Shown: positions 6,622 to 15,863 of the stretch, piece by piece
Layout: every line of letters starts with the position of its first letter
Numbering within the stretch: the first letter of the stretch is position 1
Virus record (IMG/VR): IMGVR_UViG_3300046476_000325
Coordinates: 1 to 43,326 of that record
Length of the DNA stretch: 43,326 nt
From: a virus
Reading direction: 5' to 3' (one strand)
The notes under the pieces: generated by a model
Told to the model about the DNA's origin: nothing
Databases searched by the model: none
Seen by the model: the letters and a program-made list of their open reading frames with translations, nothing else
Position numbers and translations under genes: made by a program

Positions 6622-8292
6622 ATGCCCCTACACCCGATCGATGCGTACGCGCGCGATATCGTGGCCGGGCGCCTGCTCGCCGGAAAATATCACCGGCTCG
6701 CGTGCGTGCGGCACCAGCGCGATCGCCGCCGCGAAGGCACGCGCGCCTTTCCGTATCGCCTCGATCTCGCGCGCGCCGATCGCTTCGTGCGCTTCGCCGA
6801 GCAGCTCCGGCACTACAAAGGCCAGTGGGCCGGGCAATACATCCGCCTCGAACCGCACCAAGTGTTCCGCCTCGGCTCGCTGTTCGGATGGGTGCATCGG
6901 CGCTCGGGCCTGCGCCGCTTCCGCACGTCCTACAACGAGATCCCGCGCAAGAACGGTAAGTCGCTCGAAGCGGCGATCGTCGCGCTCTATGCCACCTTTT
7001 TCGACGGCGAGCCAGGCGCCGAAGGGTATTGCATCGCGACGAAGCGCGAGCAGGCCAAGATCGTATTCAACGATTGCAAAAAGCTCGTCCAGTCCTCGGG
7101 CCTGCGCTCGCGCGTCGCCGTGCTGATGGCGAACCTCCACCGCGAAGACTCGGCCTCGAAGCTCCAACCGCTCGGCGCCGACGCCGACTCCACCGACGGC
7201 CTGAACCCGAGCGTGTTGGTGGTCGATGAATTTCACAAACACAAAACGCGCGACATGATCGACGTGATGGAAACGGCGACCGGCGCCCGGCGCCAACCGA
7301 TCAATTTTCAAATCACCACGGCGGGCGACGAGCCGCTCTCGCCCTGCGGCGATCAGCATGACTACGCCTGCAAGATCCTCGATCGCGTGATCGTGGACGA
7401 GACGTTCTTCGCCTTCATCGCGGCGGCCGATCCCGGCGACGACTGGACGGCCGAGGCGACATGGCGGAAGGCGAACCCGAACTACGGCGTGTCGGTGCTC
7501 CCGGCCGATCTGCGGGCGCTGGCGACCAAAGCGATCAACATGCCCGCGGCCGCGGCCACCTTCCGACAGAAGCGGTTGAACCTGTGGGAGAACGCGACGA
7601 CGCCCTGGCTCTCGATCGACGGGTGGCGCCGCGGGCAGAGCATGTGGGCGTATGCGGCGATGACGGGCGAGCGGTGCTTCGTCGGCGTCGATATGTCCTC
7701 GAAGATCGATCTCACCGCCGTGGTGCTCCTGTTCCCGCCGACGGAGACGCGGCGGTCCTGGCGGATCATCTGCTGGTGCCTGACACCAGAGGATACGCTC
7801 GACGAGCGCGCGCACCGCGATCGCGCGCCGTATCGGCAGTGGCTCGAAGGCGAGCGCCAGTACCTCCGCACGAACCCCGGCAACCGGATCGATCAGGATC
7901 TCGTGCGCGAAATCATCAACGCGGCCGCGAAGGTCTACCAGATCGAGGCGGTCGGCCTCGACCCCTGGAATGTCGGCAACCTCGTCCAGCATTTGCAGAC
8001 CGACGGGTTCGAGGTCGTGGAGATCCCGCAGAACGTCGGGCAGATGAGCGCCCCCTCGAAGGACTTCGAGGCCGACGTGCTCGATGGCCTCGTGGACGCG
8101 GGCGGCAACCCGCTCCTCGCGTGGTGCGTCTCGAACGCGGTCGTGCAGCGCGATACGAAGGACAACATCTACCCGATTAAAAAGCGGAGCCGCGGCCGCA
8201 TTGATCCAGTGATCGCGGCGCTGCTCGCGCGCAAACTCGCGGGCGGCCCGGTCGAGGAACCGGCCGCCGATCCTGAACTGGTGAGCGCATGA
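6622..8292 (+). CDS. terL: Phage terminase large subunit, HK97-like (Terminase_1)
   Basis: The product has 556 residues, the usual length. The N-terminal ATPase carries PRKNGKS at 108-114 as the Walker A variant, VLVVDEFH with D202-E203 as Walker B, and FQITTAGDE as the coupling motif. The C-terminal RNase H-fold nuclease begins at VGVDMSSKIDLTAV, where D357 is a probable metal ligand, and has a further Asp in GRIDPVIAAL near the end. The protein cuts concatemers and pumps DNA into proheads through the portal. Its stop overlaps the start of the next small gene (ATGA). Confidence 0.96.
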   Translation: MPLHPIDAYARDIVAGRLLAGKYHRLACVRHQRDRRREGTRAFPYRLDLARADRFVRFAEQLRHYKGQWAGQYIRLEPHQVFRLGSLFGWVHRRSGLRRFRTSYNEIPRKNGKSLEAAIVALYATFFDGEPGAEGYCIATKREQAKIVFNDCKKLVQSSGLRSRVAVLMANLHREDSASKLQPLGADADSTDGLNPSVLVVDEFHKHKTRDMIDVMETATGARRQPINFQITTAGDEPLSPCGDQHDYACKILDRVIVDETFFAFIAAADPGDDWTAEATWRKANPNYGVSVLPADLRALATKAINMPAAAATFRQKRLNLWENATTPWLSIDGWRRGQSMWAYAAMTGERCFVGVDMSSKIDLTAVVLLFPPTETRRSWRIICWCLTPEDTLDERAHRDRAPYRQWLEGERQYLRTNPGNRIDQDLVREIINAAAKVYQIEAVGLDPWNVGNLVQHLQTDGFEVVEIPQNVGQMSAPSKDFEADVLDGLVDAGGNPLLAWCVSNAVVQRDTKDNIYPIKKRSRGRIDPVIAALLARKLAGGPVEEPAADPELVSA

Positions 8293-8468
8293 AAAAACCA
8301 CCCGGCCGCCCGCGCGTCGATGCGGAGGACGAGACCGTGCCCACCTCGACGCGCCTGGCGGCGCGCCAGTACGACGCCCTGTGGGAGCGCGCGCAGGCGT
8401 CGCGGGTGACCGTCGCCGAGCAGCTCCGGCGCGACGTGGCCGCCGCGACAAAGCGTATTCAAAAATAG
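8289..8468 (+). CDS. Small ribbon-helix-helix-like protein
   Basis: The product has 59 residues; its ATG overlaps the large-terminase stop. It starts with a basic KKPPGRPRVD stretch, followed by VPTSTRLAARQYDALWERAQASRVTVAEQLRRDV. The layout is a short beta strand and two helices, as in CopG/Arc-type DNA-binding proteins. Small genes of this kind often sit between terminase and portal. A regulatory role is possible but unproved. Confidence 0.65.
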   Translation: MKKPPGRPRVDAEDETVPTSTRLAARQYDALWERAQASRVTVAEQLRRDVAAATKRIQK

Positions 8469-8512
8469 GCGGGCGCCTTCGCGATCACCACACTGGCGCG
8501 TGTGGCTCGCTG

Positions 8513-8740
8513 ATGCGCTGGCTCTCGTGGTGGCGGCCTCCGTGCTTGCTGCGCCGAGTGATCGTCAATTTGAAGGACGATCCCGGCGGCGCGATCAAGG
8601 GCGTACTGTGGTCGGCGCGCGGCCCCTGGCTGACCTTCCGCGACTGTTCGATGCTCCGGCCGCAGGGCGACGCCCTCCGCGTGGATGGCGAGATCGTGCT
8701 CCATCGCGACAACCTCTCCTTCCTTCAGGTACTCCCGTAG
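8513..8740 (+). CDS. Small conserved protein between terminase and portal
   Basis: The product has 75 residues with VIVNLKDDPGGAIKGVLWSARGPWLTFRDCSML...VDGEIVLHRDNLSFLQVLP, a small beta-barrel-like pattern I recognise from HK97-type phages at this same gene position. Function is not established. Its stop overlaps the GTG start of the portal gene. Confidence 0.75.
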   Translation: MRWLSWWRPPCLLRRVIVNLKDDPGGAIKGVLWSARGPWLTFRDCSMLRPQGDALRVDGEIVLHRDNLSFLQVLP

Positions 8741-10233
8741 TGGCCGCGGTGCAAAGTTGGGGTGAGCTGATCAAGCTCTCCGACGTGACGTGGCAGTCGC
8801 GGTGGGTCGGCGGCTCGCAGCACGCCGTGCCGCTCTATGGCTCCACCGCCACGCTCGGGCAGTTGTACGCGACGCAACCGAACGTCCGTACCTGCGTCGA
8901 TTTCCTGTCGCGCAACATCGCACAGCTCGGGATCCACGCCTTCCGCCGCGTCAGCGATACCGATCGCGTGCGCCTGCCCGATCACGATGTCGTGCGCTGG
9001 CTCGCGCGGCCGACCGCGAACCCCGCCGTGACGACCTACCGGCTGATCGAAAACCTCGTGAGCGATCTCGCGGTCTACTTCAACGGTTTTTGGTTGAAGG
9101 TGCCGTGGGTCAATCCCGAGAACGGCCAGGATCAGATCGGCCTGCTCCGGCTCCCGCCCGAGGAGGTCTATGTCGAGGGCGGCCTCGAACCGATGCTGTT
9201 CCGCTGGACGCGCTTCGGGTATGTGCGCGAGTTCACGCCCGATCAGGTCGTCTACTTCAACGGCTACAACCCGTTGAACGAGCGCCTCGGCCTCTCGCCG
9301 CTGTACACGCTGCGGCGGATCTTGGCCGAGGAGGCCGCGGCGGGCGCGTACCGTGAATCGTTCTGGCGCAACGCGGGCCGCTTCGAGGGCGTGATCGAAC
9401 GGCCCGCAGGCGCGCCGCGCTGGTCGAAGGAACAAAAAGAGTCGTGGCGCAACCAGTGGCAGGAGCGGTTCGCAGGCGGCGCCGACGCGGGCCAGACCGT
9501 CGTGCTCGAAGACGGGATGACGTACAAAGCTACGTCGTGGTCGGCGAAGGACGCCGAGTACGTCAACTCGCGGAAGCTGACGCGCGAGGAGTGCGCCGCC
9601 GCGTACCACATCCCGCCGCCGCTCGTCGGCATTCTGGAACACGCGACGTTCAGCAACATCACCGAGCAGCACAAGAACCTCTATCAAGACACGCTCGGCC
9701 CCTGGAACGAGATGATCGTGCAGGCGATCGAGGCGCAGCTCCTCAGCGAAGCGCGCGATCGCCGCGGCGTGTACATCGAGTTCAACATCGCCGACAAAAT
9801 GAAGGGGTCGTTTGAGGAGCAAGCGACCTCGTTGCAGGTGCTCGTCGGTCGCCCGATCATGACGGCCAACGAAGGCCGCGCGCGCTTGAACCTCCCGCGC
9901 ATCGACGATCCGAGCGCCGACTCGCTGGCCGCGCAGCAGGGCGGCCCCTCCTCGAACGTCGTCATGTCCGCGCCGCCGATCGGCGATCAGACCACCGCGG
10001 CCCGCGTCGCGCTCGTGCTCGACGCCACGGCTCGGCGGCAGCGCGCGAAGCTCGAAAAGCTCCCGGTGAGCGAACGCGCTCCGGCGCTGCTCGCCGCGCA
10101 AGCGCGATGGACGCGCGAGCTGGCCGCCGACCTCGCCCCCATCCTGCGATCGGAGGACGCGCTCCGCTGCGCCACGGTGCATCACGAGCGCCTGCTCGCC
10201 ACGCTGTATTTAGAGGCGATCCATGACTGGTAG
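8740..10233 (+). CDS. Portal protein, HK97 family
   Basis: The product has 497 residues from a GTG start overlapping the previous TAG. Family features are VRTCVDFLSRNIAQLGIHAFRR in the N-terminal stem, GLSPLYTLRRILAEEAAAGAYRESFWRNAGRFEGVI in the wing, the long helix around LTREECAAAYHIPPPLVGILEHATFSNITEQHKNLYQ, and PIMTANEGRARLNLPRID near the C-terminus. It forms the dodecameric ring at the capsid vertex for DNA entry and exit. It overlaps the protease gene by 11 bases. Confidence 0.95.
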   Translation: MAAVQSWGELIKLSDVTWQSRWVGGSQHAVPLYGSTATLGQLYATQPNVRTCVDFLSRNIAQLGIHAFRRVSDTDRVRLPDHDVVRWLARPTANPAVTTYRLIENLVSDLAVYFNGFWLKVPWVNPENGQDQIGLLRLPPEEVYVEGGLEPMLFRWTRFGYVREFTPDQVVYFNGYNPLNERLGLSPLYTLRRILAEEAAAGAYRESFWRNAGRFEGVIERPAGAPRWSKEQKESWRNQWQERFAGGADAGQTVVLEDGMTYKATSWSAKDAEYVNSRKLTREECAAAYHIPPPLVGILEHATFSNITEQHKNLYQDTLGPWNEMIVQAIEAQLLSEARDRRGVYIEFNIADKMKGSFEEQATSLQVLVGRPIMTANEGRARLNLPRIDDPSADSLAAQQGGPSSNVVMSAPPIGDQTTAARVALVLDATARRQRAKLEKLPVSERAPALLAAQARWTRELAADLAPILRSEDALRCATVHHERLLATLYLEAIHDW

Positions 10234-11197
10234 ATACGAACATGTGCTCGGGTTCGCCGTCGAACATCCGTGGGCGCTGACCGGCGCGATGCGGTCGATC
10301 GTCGCCTCGATCCTCGCGCGCCGCCTCGTCGGGCAGGACGTAGATCCCGACGAGATCGCCGCCGCCGTCGTGCAGCGGAAGAACCTCCCGCAACCGCGGA
10401 AGGGCGGCACCGTCGCGCTGATCCCGATCTACGGCGTCGTGGCGCCGCGGATGAACATGCTCTCGGACTTCTCTGGCGGCACGACGTTCGAGCAGCTCAC
10501 CGCGCAGCTCCGCGCCGCGGTCGAGAACCCCGAAGTGACGACGATCGTGTTCGATGTGGACTCGCCGGGCGGCAACGTCGCGGGCGCCTCCGAGTTCGCG
10601 CACGAAGTGATGAAGGCGCGCACGAAGAAACCCGTGATCGCGCAGGCGCAATACCTGATGGCCTCGGCCGCCTACTGGCCGATGGCCTGCGCCACGGAGA
10701 TCGTGGCCGCGCCCTCGGCGATGGTCGGCTCGATCGGCGTCTACGCGATCCATGACGACATCAGCGAGGCGCTCGGGAAGCTCGGCGTGAAGCGCGACGT
10801 GATCGGCGCGGGCAAGTACAAGACCGAAGGCATCGGCGGCGGGCCGCTCTCCGAGGAGGCGCGCGGTCATGTGCAGGCCCTCGTCGACACCATGTACACG
10901 CGCCAGGTCGCCGACATCTCGAAGGGCCGCGGTGTGACCGCGGCGGCGGTTCGCAGCGGGTACGCCGAGGGGCGCTGTGTCGACGCCGAGGCCGCGCTCG
11001 AAGCGGGCCTCATCGATCGGATTGCCACCCTCGACGACACCCTCGCGCGCGTGATGCTGGCTCCGGCCGCCGCGCGCCCCTCCTCGACGGCAGCGGTCAC
11101 GGATCAGGAGCCGTTCGCGGCCACGTCCCAGGAACCGATGCCCGACGCCCACTGGCAGAACGCCGCCTATGGCGCGCTCTGCGAACTCGACATCTGA
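10223..11197 (+). CDS. Capsid maturation protease, S49 (SppA/ClpP-like) family
   Basis: The product has 324 residues. The core is S49: VALIPIYGVV, then TTIVFDVDSPGGNVAG. The catalytic Ser is S148 in LMASAAYWPM. The Lys partner is K198 or K200 in GAGKYKTEG, after VGSIGVYAIHDD. It digests the scaffold (N-terminal delta domain of the capsid protein) during prohead maturation, consistent with the position between portal and capsid genes. The C-terminal tail (about 280-324) is low-complexity. Confidence 0.93.
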   Translation: MTGRYEHVLGFAVEHPWALTGAMRSIVASILARRLVGQDVDPDEIAAAVVQRKNLPQPRKGGTVALIPIYGVVAPRMNMLSDFSGGTTFEQLTAQLRAAVENPEVTTIVFDVDSPGGNVAGASEFAHEVMKARTKKPVIAQAQYLMASAAYWPMACATEIVAAPSAMVGSIGVYAIHDDISEALGKLGVKRDVIGAGKYKTEGIGGGPLSEEARGHVQALVDTMYTRQVADISKGRGVTAAAVRSGYAEGRCVDAEAALEAGLIDRIATLDDTLARVMLAPAAARPSSTAAVTDQEPFAATSQEPMPDAHWQNAAYGALCELDI

Positions 11198-11209
11198 ACA
11201 GGTGGTTCC

Positions 11210-12502
11210 ATGAAATCGATCGCACAACTCGAAACCGATCTCCGCGCGAAAAAGGCCGAGGCCACGGCGCTGCTCGAAACCACGATGCGCGCCGCGGCCG
11301 CGCATGTCGTCACGCCCGCCTCGGGCAACACGCCCGCCGTCACTGGCCGCGTGATGACCGCGGAGGAGAAGGGCGCCGTCGATGCGCTGCTCGCGGAAGG
11401 GCGCGAGATTAAGGCGCAGCTCGATCGGCAGCAGGGCGACGCGAATCTCGCGGCCTCGATCGACGCGCTGACGGGGGGCCTGGCGACGCGCCCGAATCCC
11501 ACCGAGCCGCACCGCGGCGGCGCGGCCCGTTCGATTGGCCGCCAGTTCGTCGCCGACGCGCAGTATCGCGATTGGGTCGCGGGCGGCAACCATCGACGGC
11601 CCGGCTCGCTCTCGCCCTCCGTGGCGACCGACGAGTATCTCGACTTCCGCGCCACGACGCTGACCGAGGGCGCGGGATCAGGCGGCGCGCTGATCGTGCC
11701 CGACATCCTGCCTGGCGTGATCCCGCTGCTGTTCAAGCGGCTCGTCGTCGCGGATCTGATCGCGCCAGGCACCACGAACTCGAACATGGTCCAGTACATG
11801 AGCGAGACGACGTTCACCAATGCGGCCGCGGCGGTGCTCGAAGCGGGCGTCAAACCGGAATCGACGCTGATCTTTGCGTCGGCGACCTCGCCCGTGCAGA
11901 AGATCGCGCACTGGATCCCGGTCACCGAGGAGATGCTCGAAGACTTCGCGCAGACGCAGTCGATCATCGACGCGCGCCTGCGTCTCGGCCTGGCGCTCAC
12001 CGAGGAGGACGAGCTGCTGAACGGCTCGGGCGTGGCGCCGCACCTCCTCGGCCTGATGACCCTGCCGAACCTCTCGCCTGCGGTGGCGCGCGGCACGGAC
12101 TCCAACCAAGACGCGATCTTTAAACAGATCATGGCGATCGCCGCGACGGTGTTCGTCACCCCCGACGCGATCGTGGTCAATCCGGTGAACTGGCAGGCGA
12201 TCCAGTTGACGAAAAGCGCGACCGGCAACTATCTCGGCTCCGGCCCGTGGGCGCCGCCCCAGCCACCCGTGCTGTGGGGCCTGCCCGCGGCCGTCACGCC
12301 CTCGATCGCTGCGGGCGTGTCGCTCGTCGGCGCCTACTCGTCGTGCGCGCAGATCTTCCGCCGCGGCGGCGTGCGCGTCGAGGCGAGCAACTCGCACGCT
12401 TCGTTCTTCGTGAACAACTTGGTCGCGATTCGCGCCGAGGAGCGGCTCGCGCTGGCCGTCTACCGCCAGGCGGCGTTCGGGAAAGTCACCGGCCTCGCGT
12501 AA
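11210..12502 (+). CDS. Major capsid protein, HK97 fold
   Basis: The product has 430 residues. The first about 110 residues are helical (IAQLETDLRAKKAEATALLETT...EEKGAVDALLAEGREIKAQLDRQQ) and match the delta/scaffolding domain removed by the adjacent protease. The remainder carries HK97-fold signatures: TEGAGSGGALIVPDILPGVIPLLF, KIAHWIPVTEEMLEDFAQTQSIID, LGLALTEEDELLNGSGVAPHLLGL and VNPVNWQAIQLTK. An intrinsic terminator follows, as is common after capsid genes. Confidence 0.95.
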   Translation: MKSIAQLETDLRAKKAEATALLETTMRAAAAHVVTPASGNTPAVTGRVMTAEEKGAVDALLAEGREIKAQLDRQQGDANLAASIDALTGGLATRPNPTEPHRGGAARSIGRQFVADAQYRDWVAGGNHRRPGSLSPSVATDEYLDFRATTLTEGAGSGGALIVPDILPGVIPLLFKRLVVADLIAPGTTNSNMVQYMSETTFTNAAAAVLEAGVKPESTLIFASATSPVQKIAHWIPVTEEMLEDFAQTQSIIDARLRLGLALTEEDELLNGSGVAPHLLGLMTLPNLSPAVARGTDSNQDAIFKQIMAIAATVFVTPDAIVVNPVNWQAIQLTKSATGNYLGSGPWAPPQPPVLWGLPAAVTPSIAAGVSLVGAYSSCAQIFRRGGVRVEASNSHASFFVNNLVAIRAEERLALAVYRQAAFGKVTGLA

Positions 12503-12518
12503 TCGATCGCGGTCTCGC

Positions 12519-12561
12519 CGAGCCGGGGCGCTCGCTCGCTCCGGCTCGCGGGATCGTTTTT
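12519..12561 (+). terminator. Intrinsic terminator after the capsid gene
   Basis: CGAGCCGG (12519-12526) pairs perfectly with CCGGCTCG (12541-12548), followed eight bases later by TTTTT (12557-12561). It probably reduces read-through so that capsid mRNA exceeds that of the downstream genes. Confidence 0.6.
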
Positions 12562-12577
12562 CCACGGAGTGACTGCG

Positions 12578-12943
12578 ATGGGTTCTGTCCGATACGACGC
12601 CGCCAAAAACACCTACGTCTACGGTCCCGGCCCCGACGACGACGTGCTGTCGAGCGCGGACGGCGCGCTCACGCACTCCGAGGGCGTGCACGCGATCACG
12701 AAACCGACCGCCGCGGCGCTCACGCTGACGCCGCCGACGGCGGGCGAGGAGGGCATCCGCATGACCGTGGTGGGCCGCACGGCGGCCGCGCACACGATCA
12801 GCTATCCCGAGGGCCTCGGCGGGCGCGGCGGCGCGTTCGTCAAATTCACCTTCGCGAATGTGGGCGACACGATCGTGCTCCTCGCCGACAACTTGCACTG
12901 GATCTGCGTGGGTGCGCCCTACGGCGTGGTCGTCAGCGCGTGA
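12578..12943 (+). CDS. Possible head decoration or minor head protein
   Basis: The product has 121 residues; the ATG at 12578 follows GGAG at the right distance, so I prefer it to the GTG at 12569. The sequence is beta-rich, with FVKFTFANVGDTIVLLADNLHWICVGAPYGVV at the C-terminus, like phage surface-type beta domains. It lies directly after the capsid gene, where decoration proteins usually lie. No family is recognised; the role is inferred from position. Confidence 0.6.
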   Translation: MGSVRYDAAKNTYVYGPGPDDDVLSSADGALTHSEGVHAITKPTAAALTLTPPTAGEEGIRMTVVGRTAAAHTISYPEGLGGRGGAFVKFTFANVGDTIVLLADNLHWICVGAPYGVVVSA

Positions 12944-13161
12944 TGTTCGATTTCTGGTTGTCGGATCCGGGGCCGTGTCCGATCTGCGGCGCGCCGCACT
13001 GCTCGTGCTGCGAGCTGGCGGATGGGCGGATCTTGATCAACCCCACCGCGGCGCAGGTCGCGGCGCTGTTGCGCGCCACCGCGGTGCAGGCGACGCTCCC
13101 GCCTGGCGCCTTCACCACGGGTACGTATCGGGGCACCCCTCCGCGGAGGCGGCGGCGCTGA
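12943..13161 (+). CDS. Small zinc-binding protein in the head operon
   Basis: The product has 72 residues and overlaps both neighbours by one base. CPICGAPHCSCC near residues 12-23 is a compact Cys/His metal site; the rest is short helices and a basic tail. Small proteins with a CPxCG-xx-HC opening occur between capsid and adaptor genes in other phages, without known function. Confidence 0.65.
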   Translation: MFDFWLSDPGPCPICGAPHCSCCELADGRILINPTAAQVAALLRATAVQATLPPGAFTTGTYRGTPPRRRRR

Positions 13162-14180
13162 TGGCGATCGCGAGCTGGGCCTATTCGTTTTCGCTCACGG
13201 TGACGGAGCCGCCGACGGGCAGTCAAATCCGCTTCGATGCGGCGGCGCCCTATACCGCGGTGACGAAGGTGTGGGTGCGCTACCTCACCGCAGACGGCAT
13301 CGACGTGTTCCGCGGCCTGATGACCACTGCCCCGGATTCGGCGCTCTATCTCCAAGACAAAGACGATCACACGCGCTTCGTGCACTTCACGACCATCGGC
13401 GCGGCGATCGATAAAGGCGGGTACGTCGAGATTCCGGTCGTCTGGCAGGAAACCGGCGCGGCGCTCGTGGCGCAGCTCTCCGAGTTGGTGATCAAAGATC
13501 CGGCGCCCGCGCCGCCCGAGCCGTGGCCGGAGCCGCCGCCGCCGTCGGTGGTCTGGATCGGCGCGCCCGCGGTGCAACCGCTGATCCGCTCGGTGCTCGC
13601 GCTCCCGATCGCGACCGAGCCGCTCACGCTGGACGACGGCAAACTGCGCGCGGGCCTCGACTGGCCTGCGGGCGATCCGCGCGATCAGTTGATGCTCGGG
13701 TTCATCTCGGCGGCGCGGCAACAGGTCGAGGCCGATACGGCGCTTGCGGTGGCGGAGCAAACGCGCGATCTGTTGTTCGATACGCTGCCGAGCGAGCTGG
13801 TCGAGTGGCGCGAGCTGCCCTCGCAATCCTCGCCGCTCACCTCGGTGACGGCGCTCTCGTGGGCCGATTCGAACGGGGTGATCATCGCGCTCGATCCGAC
13901 CGCCTACACGATCACGATCTCGAACGCGGGCCTCCTGATCAGCGTGCCGCTCCCGCCCGCCTCCGCGGTGCGCTGGATCCTCCGCATCGTCGCGGGGTTC
14001 GGCGGCGCCACGCCCGCGCAGACGATCCCGCCCGCATTGCTGCAAGCGGTCGGCCTGCTCACCGCCCACTATGCGACGCTCGGGCGCGACCTCGCGACGA
14101 TCGAGCGCGGCACGCTCGACATCATCCCGCAGGGTTATGACGCGCTGATCAGCGCGTACCGGCCCGAGACGCTGGTGTGA
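13161..14180 (+). CDS. Head-tail adaptor (gp6-like) with extra N-terminal beta domain
   Basis: The product has 339 residues. The C-terminal part (about 165-339) is a gp6/phiE125 gp8-like connector: DPRDQLMLGFISAARQQVEADTALAVAEQTRDLLFDTLP...PLTSVTALSWADSNG...and a final helix pair. The first about 110 residues are a separate beta-rich domain joined by a Pro-rich linker (PAPAPPEPWPEPPPP). Such adaptors are normally 100-200 residues, so the N-terminal domain is an addition. It should form the ring beneath the portal. Confidence 0.8.
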   Translation: MAIASWAYSFSLTVTEPPTGSQIRFDAAAPYTAVTKVWVRYLTADGIDVFRGLMTTAPDSALYLQDKDDHTRFVHFTTIGAAIDKGGYVEIPVVWQETGAALVAQLSELVIKDPAPAPPEPWPEPPPPSVVWIGAPAVQPLIRSVLALPIATEPLTLDDGKLRAGLDWPAGDPRDQLMLGFISAARQQVEADTALAVAEQTRDLLFDTLPSELVEWRELPSQSSPLTSVTALSWADSNGVIIALDPTAYTITISNAGLLISVPLPPASAVRWILRIVAGFGGATPAQTIPPALLQAVGLLTAHYATLGRDLATIERGTLDIIPQGYDALISAYRPETLV

Positions 14181-14184
14181 TCAC

Positions 14185-14556
14185 ATGGGCATCATTGGGG
14201 TGCAGACGGGGATTCGGTTTCGGCCGCGGCGGATCTCGCTCGACGCGCCAGGCGCCGCCGTGCCGGACGGCGACGGCGGGTACACGCAGACGTTCGCGCC
14301 GTTGACCCCCCCGACCATGTTCGCGGAAGTCCGCCCGGCCTCCGCGCGCGATCTCGAAAACCTGATCGCCGGGACGGTGCTCTCGACGGCGACGCACCTG
14401 ATCACGCTGCCGTTCCATCCGGGCGTGACGACGACGACGCGCGTCCAATGGACCGACGATGCGCTCCGCCCGCATACCGCGAATGTGACCGCCGTCATCA
14501 ACGTCGATGAGCGGTGCGTGGAGCTGGTCCTCGGGGCGACGGAGGTGGTGTCGTGA
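14185..14556 (+). CDS. Head closure / head-tail joining protein
   Basis: The product has 123 residues and lies between the adaptor and the gp10-like gene, the standard head-closure slot. The beta-rich sequence carries TMFAEVRPASARDLENLIAGTVLSTATHLITLPFHPGVTTTTRVQW, which matches the SPP1 gp16-like pattern (R-x-L-x-G...T-H-x-I). It seals the connector after packaging and docks the tail. Confidence 0.85.
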   Translation: MGIIGVQTGIRFRPRRISLDAPGAAVPDGDGGYTQTFAPLTPPTMFAEVRPASARDLENLIAGTVLSTATHLITLPFHPGVTTTTRVQWTDDALRPHTANVTAVINVDERCVELVLGATEVVS

Positions 14557-14978
14557 ACCGGCTGTACTTCGAGGGCCTGGACCTCGCCGAATGGACGCCG
14601 TGGATCGACAACGTCGTCACCGAGGCGGAAGCGATTGTGACCGAGCATGTCACGGGAGCCGCGGCGCAGATCGCGGACGCCTATCCGTCGTCGGCGATGG
14701 CGCTCGCGGCCGCGATGACCCACCGCGTCGAACGAGAGGGGTTTCACATTGACGCCGAGGTGGTGAATCCGCATCCGCTCGCGTGGATCTACGACCACGG
14801 CACGATGGCGCGTCACACGGAGACGAGCCTCTCGCGCGGCGCTGAGGGGCCGCGCCATATTTTCGTGCCGCGCGCCTACGAGTGGGCGCGGCGCCAGTAC
14901 CTCGCATTGTCGGCGCTGTTGGAACGGCACGGCCTCATCGTCACCGGCCTGATGAGCGACGGAGATGTGATTGGCTGA
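14553..14978 (+). CDS. HK97 gp10-like tail component
   Basis: The product has 141 residues from a GTG start overlapping the preceding TGA. A helical opening (WIDNVVTEAEAIVTEHVTGAAAQIADAYPS) leads to NPHPLAWIYDHGTMARHTETS and HIFVPRAYEWARRQY, consistent with HK97 gp10-type neck/tail proteins. It overlaps the tail terminator gene by eight bases. Confidence 0.8.
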   Translation: MNRLYFEGLDLAEWTPWIDNVVTEAEAIVTEHVTGAAAQIADAYPSSAMALAAAMTHRVEREGFHIDAEVVNPHPLAWIYDHGTMARHTETSLSRGAEGPRHIFVPRAYEWARRQYLALSALLERHGLIVTGLMSDGDVIG

Positions 14979-15423
14979 GTCGAGCGCGATTGATAGTGCG
15001 GTGATCGGCGTGCTCGCCGCCGACGCGACGCTGATCGGCCTGATGCCGGGGGGCGTGTACTACCAGCTCGCGCCGCCCAACACGCAGCAGTTCGTCATCG
15101 TCTCGATTGCCGACAGTGCCGATCAACAAATGTTCGGCTCGCGCGCCTGGGAGTCGGTGCTCTATCTGGTCAAGGCGGTCGAGTTCTCGTCGCTGACCGT
15201 GCCCCACAACAACGCGCGTGCCGCCGCCGAGCGGATCGATGCGCTCCTTGATCCGCAACCGCCTGCGCCCCCGGCCACGCTGACGATTCCCGGTTTCGGC
15301 ACGATGGTGGTGCAGCGCGAGGGGCGCCGGGTGCGGGATTTCGAGACGGATGCGAAGGACGCAACGATTCGATGGGCGCACCGGGGCGCGCACTATCGCG
15401 TGATGGCCGCAGCGACGCCGTGA
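14971..15423 (+). CDS. Tail terminator / completion protein (DUF3168-like)
   Basis: The product has 150 residues and starts at TTG 14971, chosen because GGAG lies six bases upstream. The pattern IDSAVIGVLAADATLIGLMPGGVYYQLAPPNTQQFVIVSI resembles DUF3168 proteins, which sit between gp10-like and tail tube genes. It caps the tail tube and joins it to the head. Confidence 0.8.
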   Translation: MAESSAIDSAVIGVLAADATLIGLMPGGVYYQLAPPNTQQFVIVSIADSADQQMFGSRAWESVLYLVKAVEFSSLTVPHNNARAAAERIDALLDPQPPAPPATLTIPGFGTMVVQREGRRVRDFETDAKDATIRWAHRGAHYRVMAAATP

Positions 15424-15445
15424 GCGGCGTGCAGAGGGAGAACAT

Positions 15446-15859
15446 ATGGCAGCGACCGACCGGCACCACGGCAAAGGCGGACAGCTACAGATGGACGTGA
15501 CCGGAGGGGCCACGCCCGTCGCGGTGGCGTCGCTGGACTATTGGGATCTCGACATGACCTCACAAAAGGTGAAGGTCACGGCGTTCGAAGATCCAAACGA
15601 GGTCTACGTCATCGGCAGGCCAGACCTCAAGGGGACCTACAAAGGGTGGTACGACTCGGTGAACGGCCTCGTGCTGTTCGATGCGATTCAGAGCGCGGTC
15701 GCGCCCGCGCTCGTGCTGCTGCCCGACAAGGCCACCGTCGCCAACAAGTTCGCCGGGAAGGCGTGGCTCGACGGCAAGATCACCGTCGATTCCAACGGCG
15801 GAGTCGCGATGAACGGATCGTTTGTCGCGGCGGGTCCGTGGACGTTGCCGCACTCGTAA
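15446..15859 (+). CDS. Major tail tube protein
   Basis: The product has 137 residues behind a strong AGGGAGAA ribosome-binding site. It has the small beta-barrel composition of siphovirus tube proteins (GGQLQMDVTGG, then LDYWDLDMTSQKVKVTAFEDPNEVYVIGRPDLKGTYKGWYD). Position before the tail-assembly chaperone genes agrees. It polymerises around the tape measure. Confidence 0.85.
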   Translation: MAATDRHHGKGGQLQMDVTGGATPVAVASLDYWDLDMTSQKVKVTAFEDPNEVYVIGRPDLKGTYKGWYDSVNGLVLFDAIQSAVAPALVLLPDKATVANKFAGKAWLDGKITVDSNGGVAMNGSFVAAGPWTLPHS

Positions 15860-15863
15860 CCCG

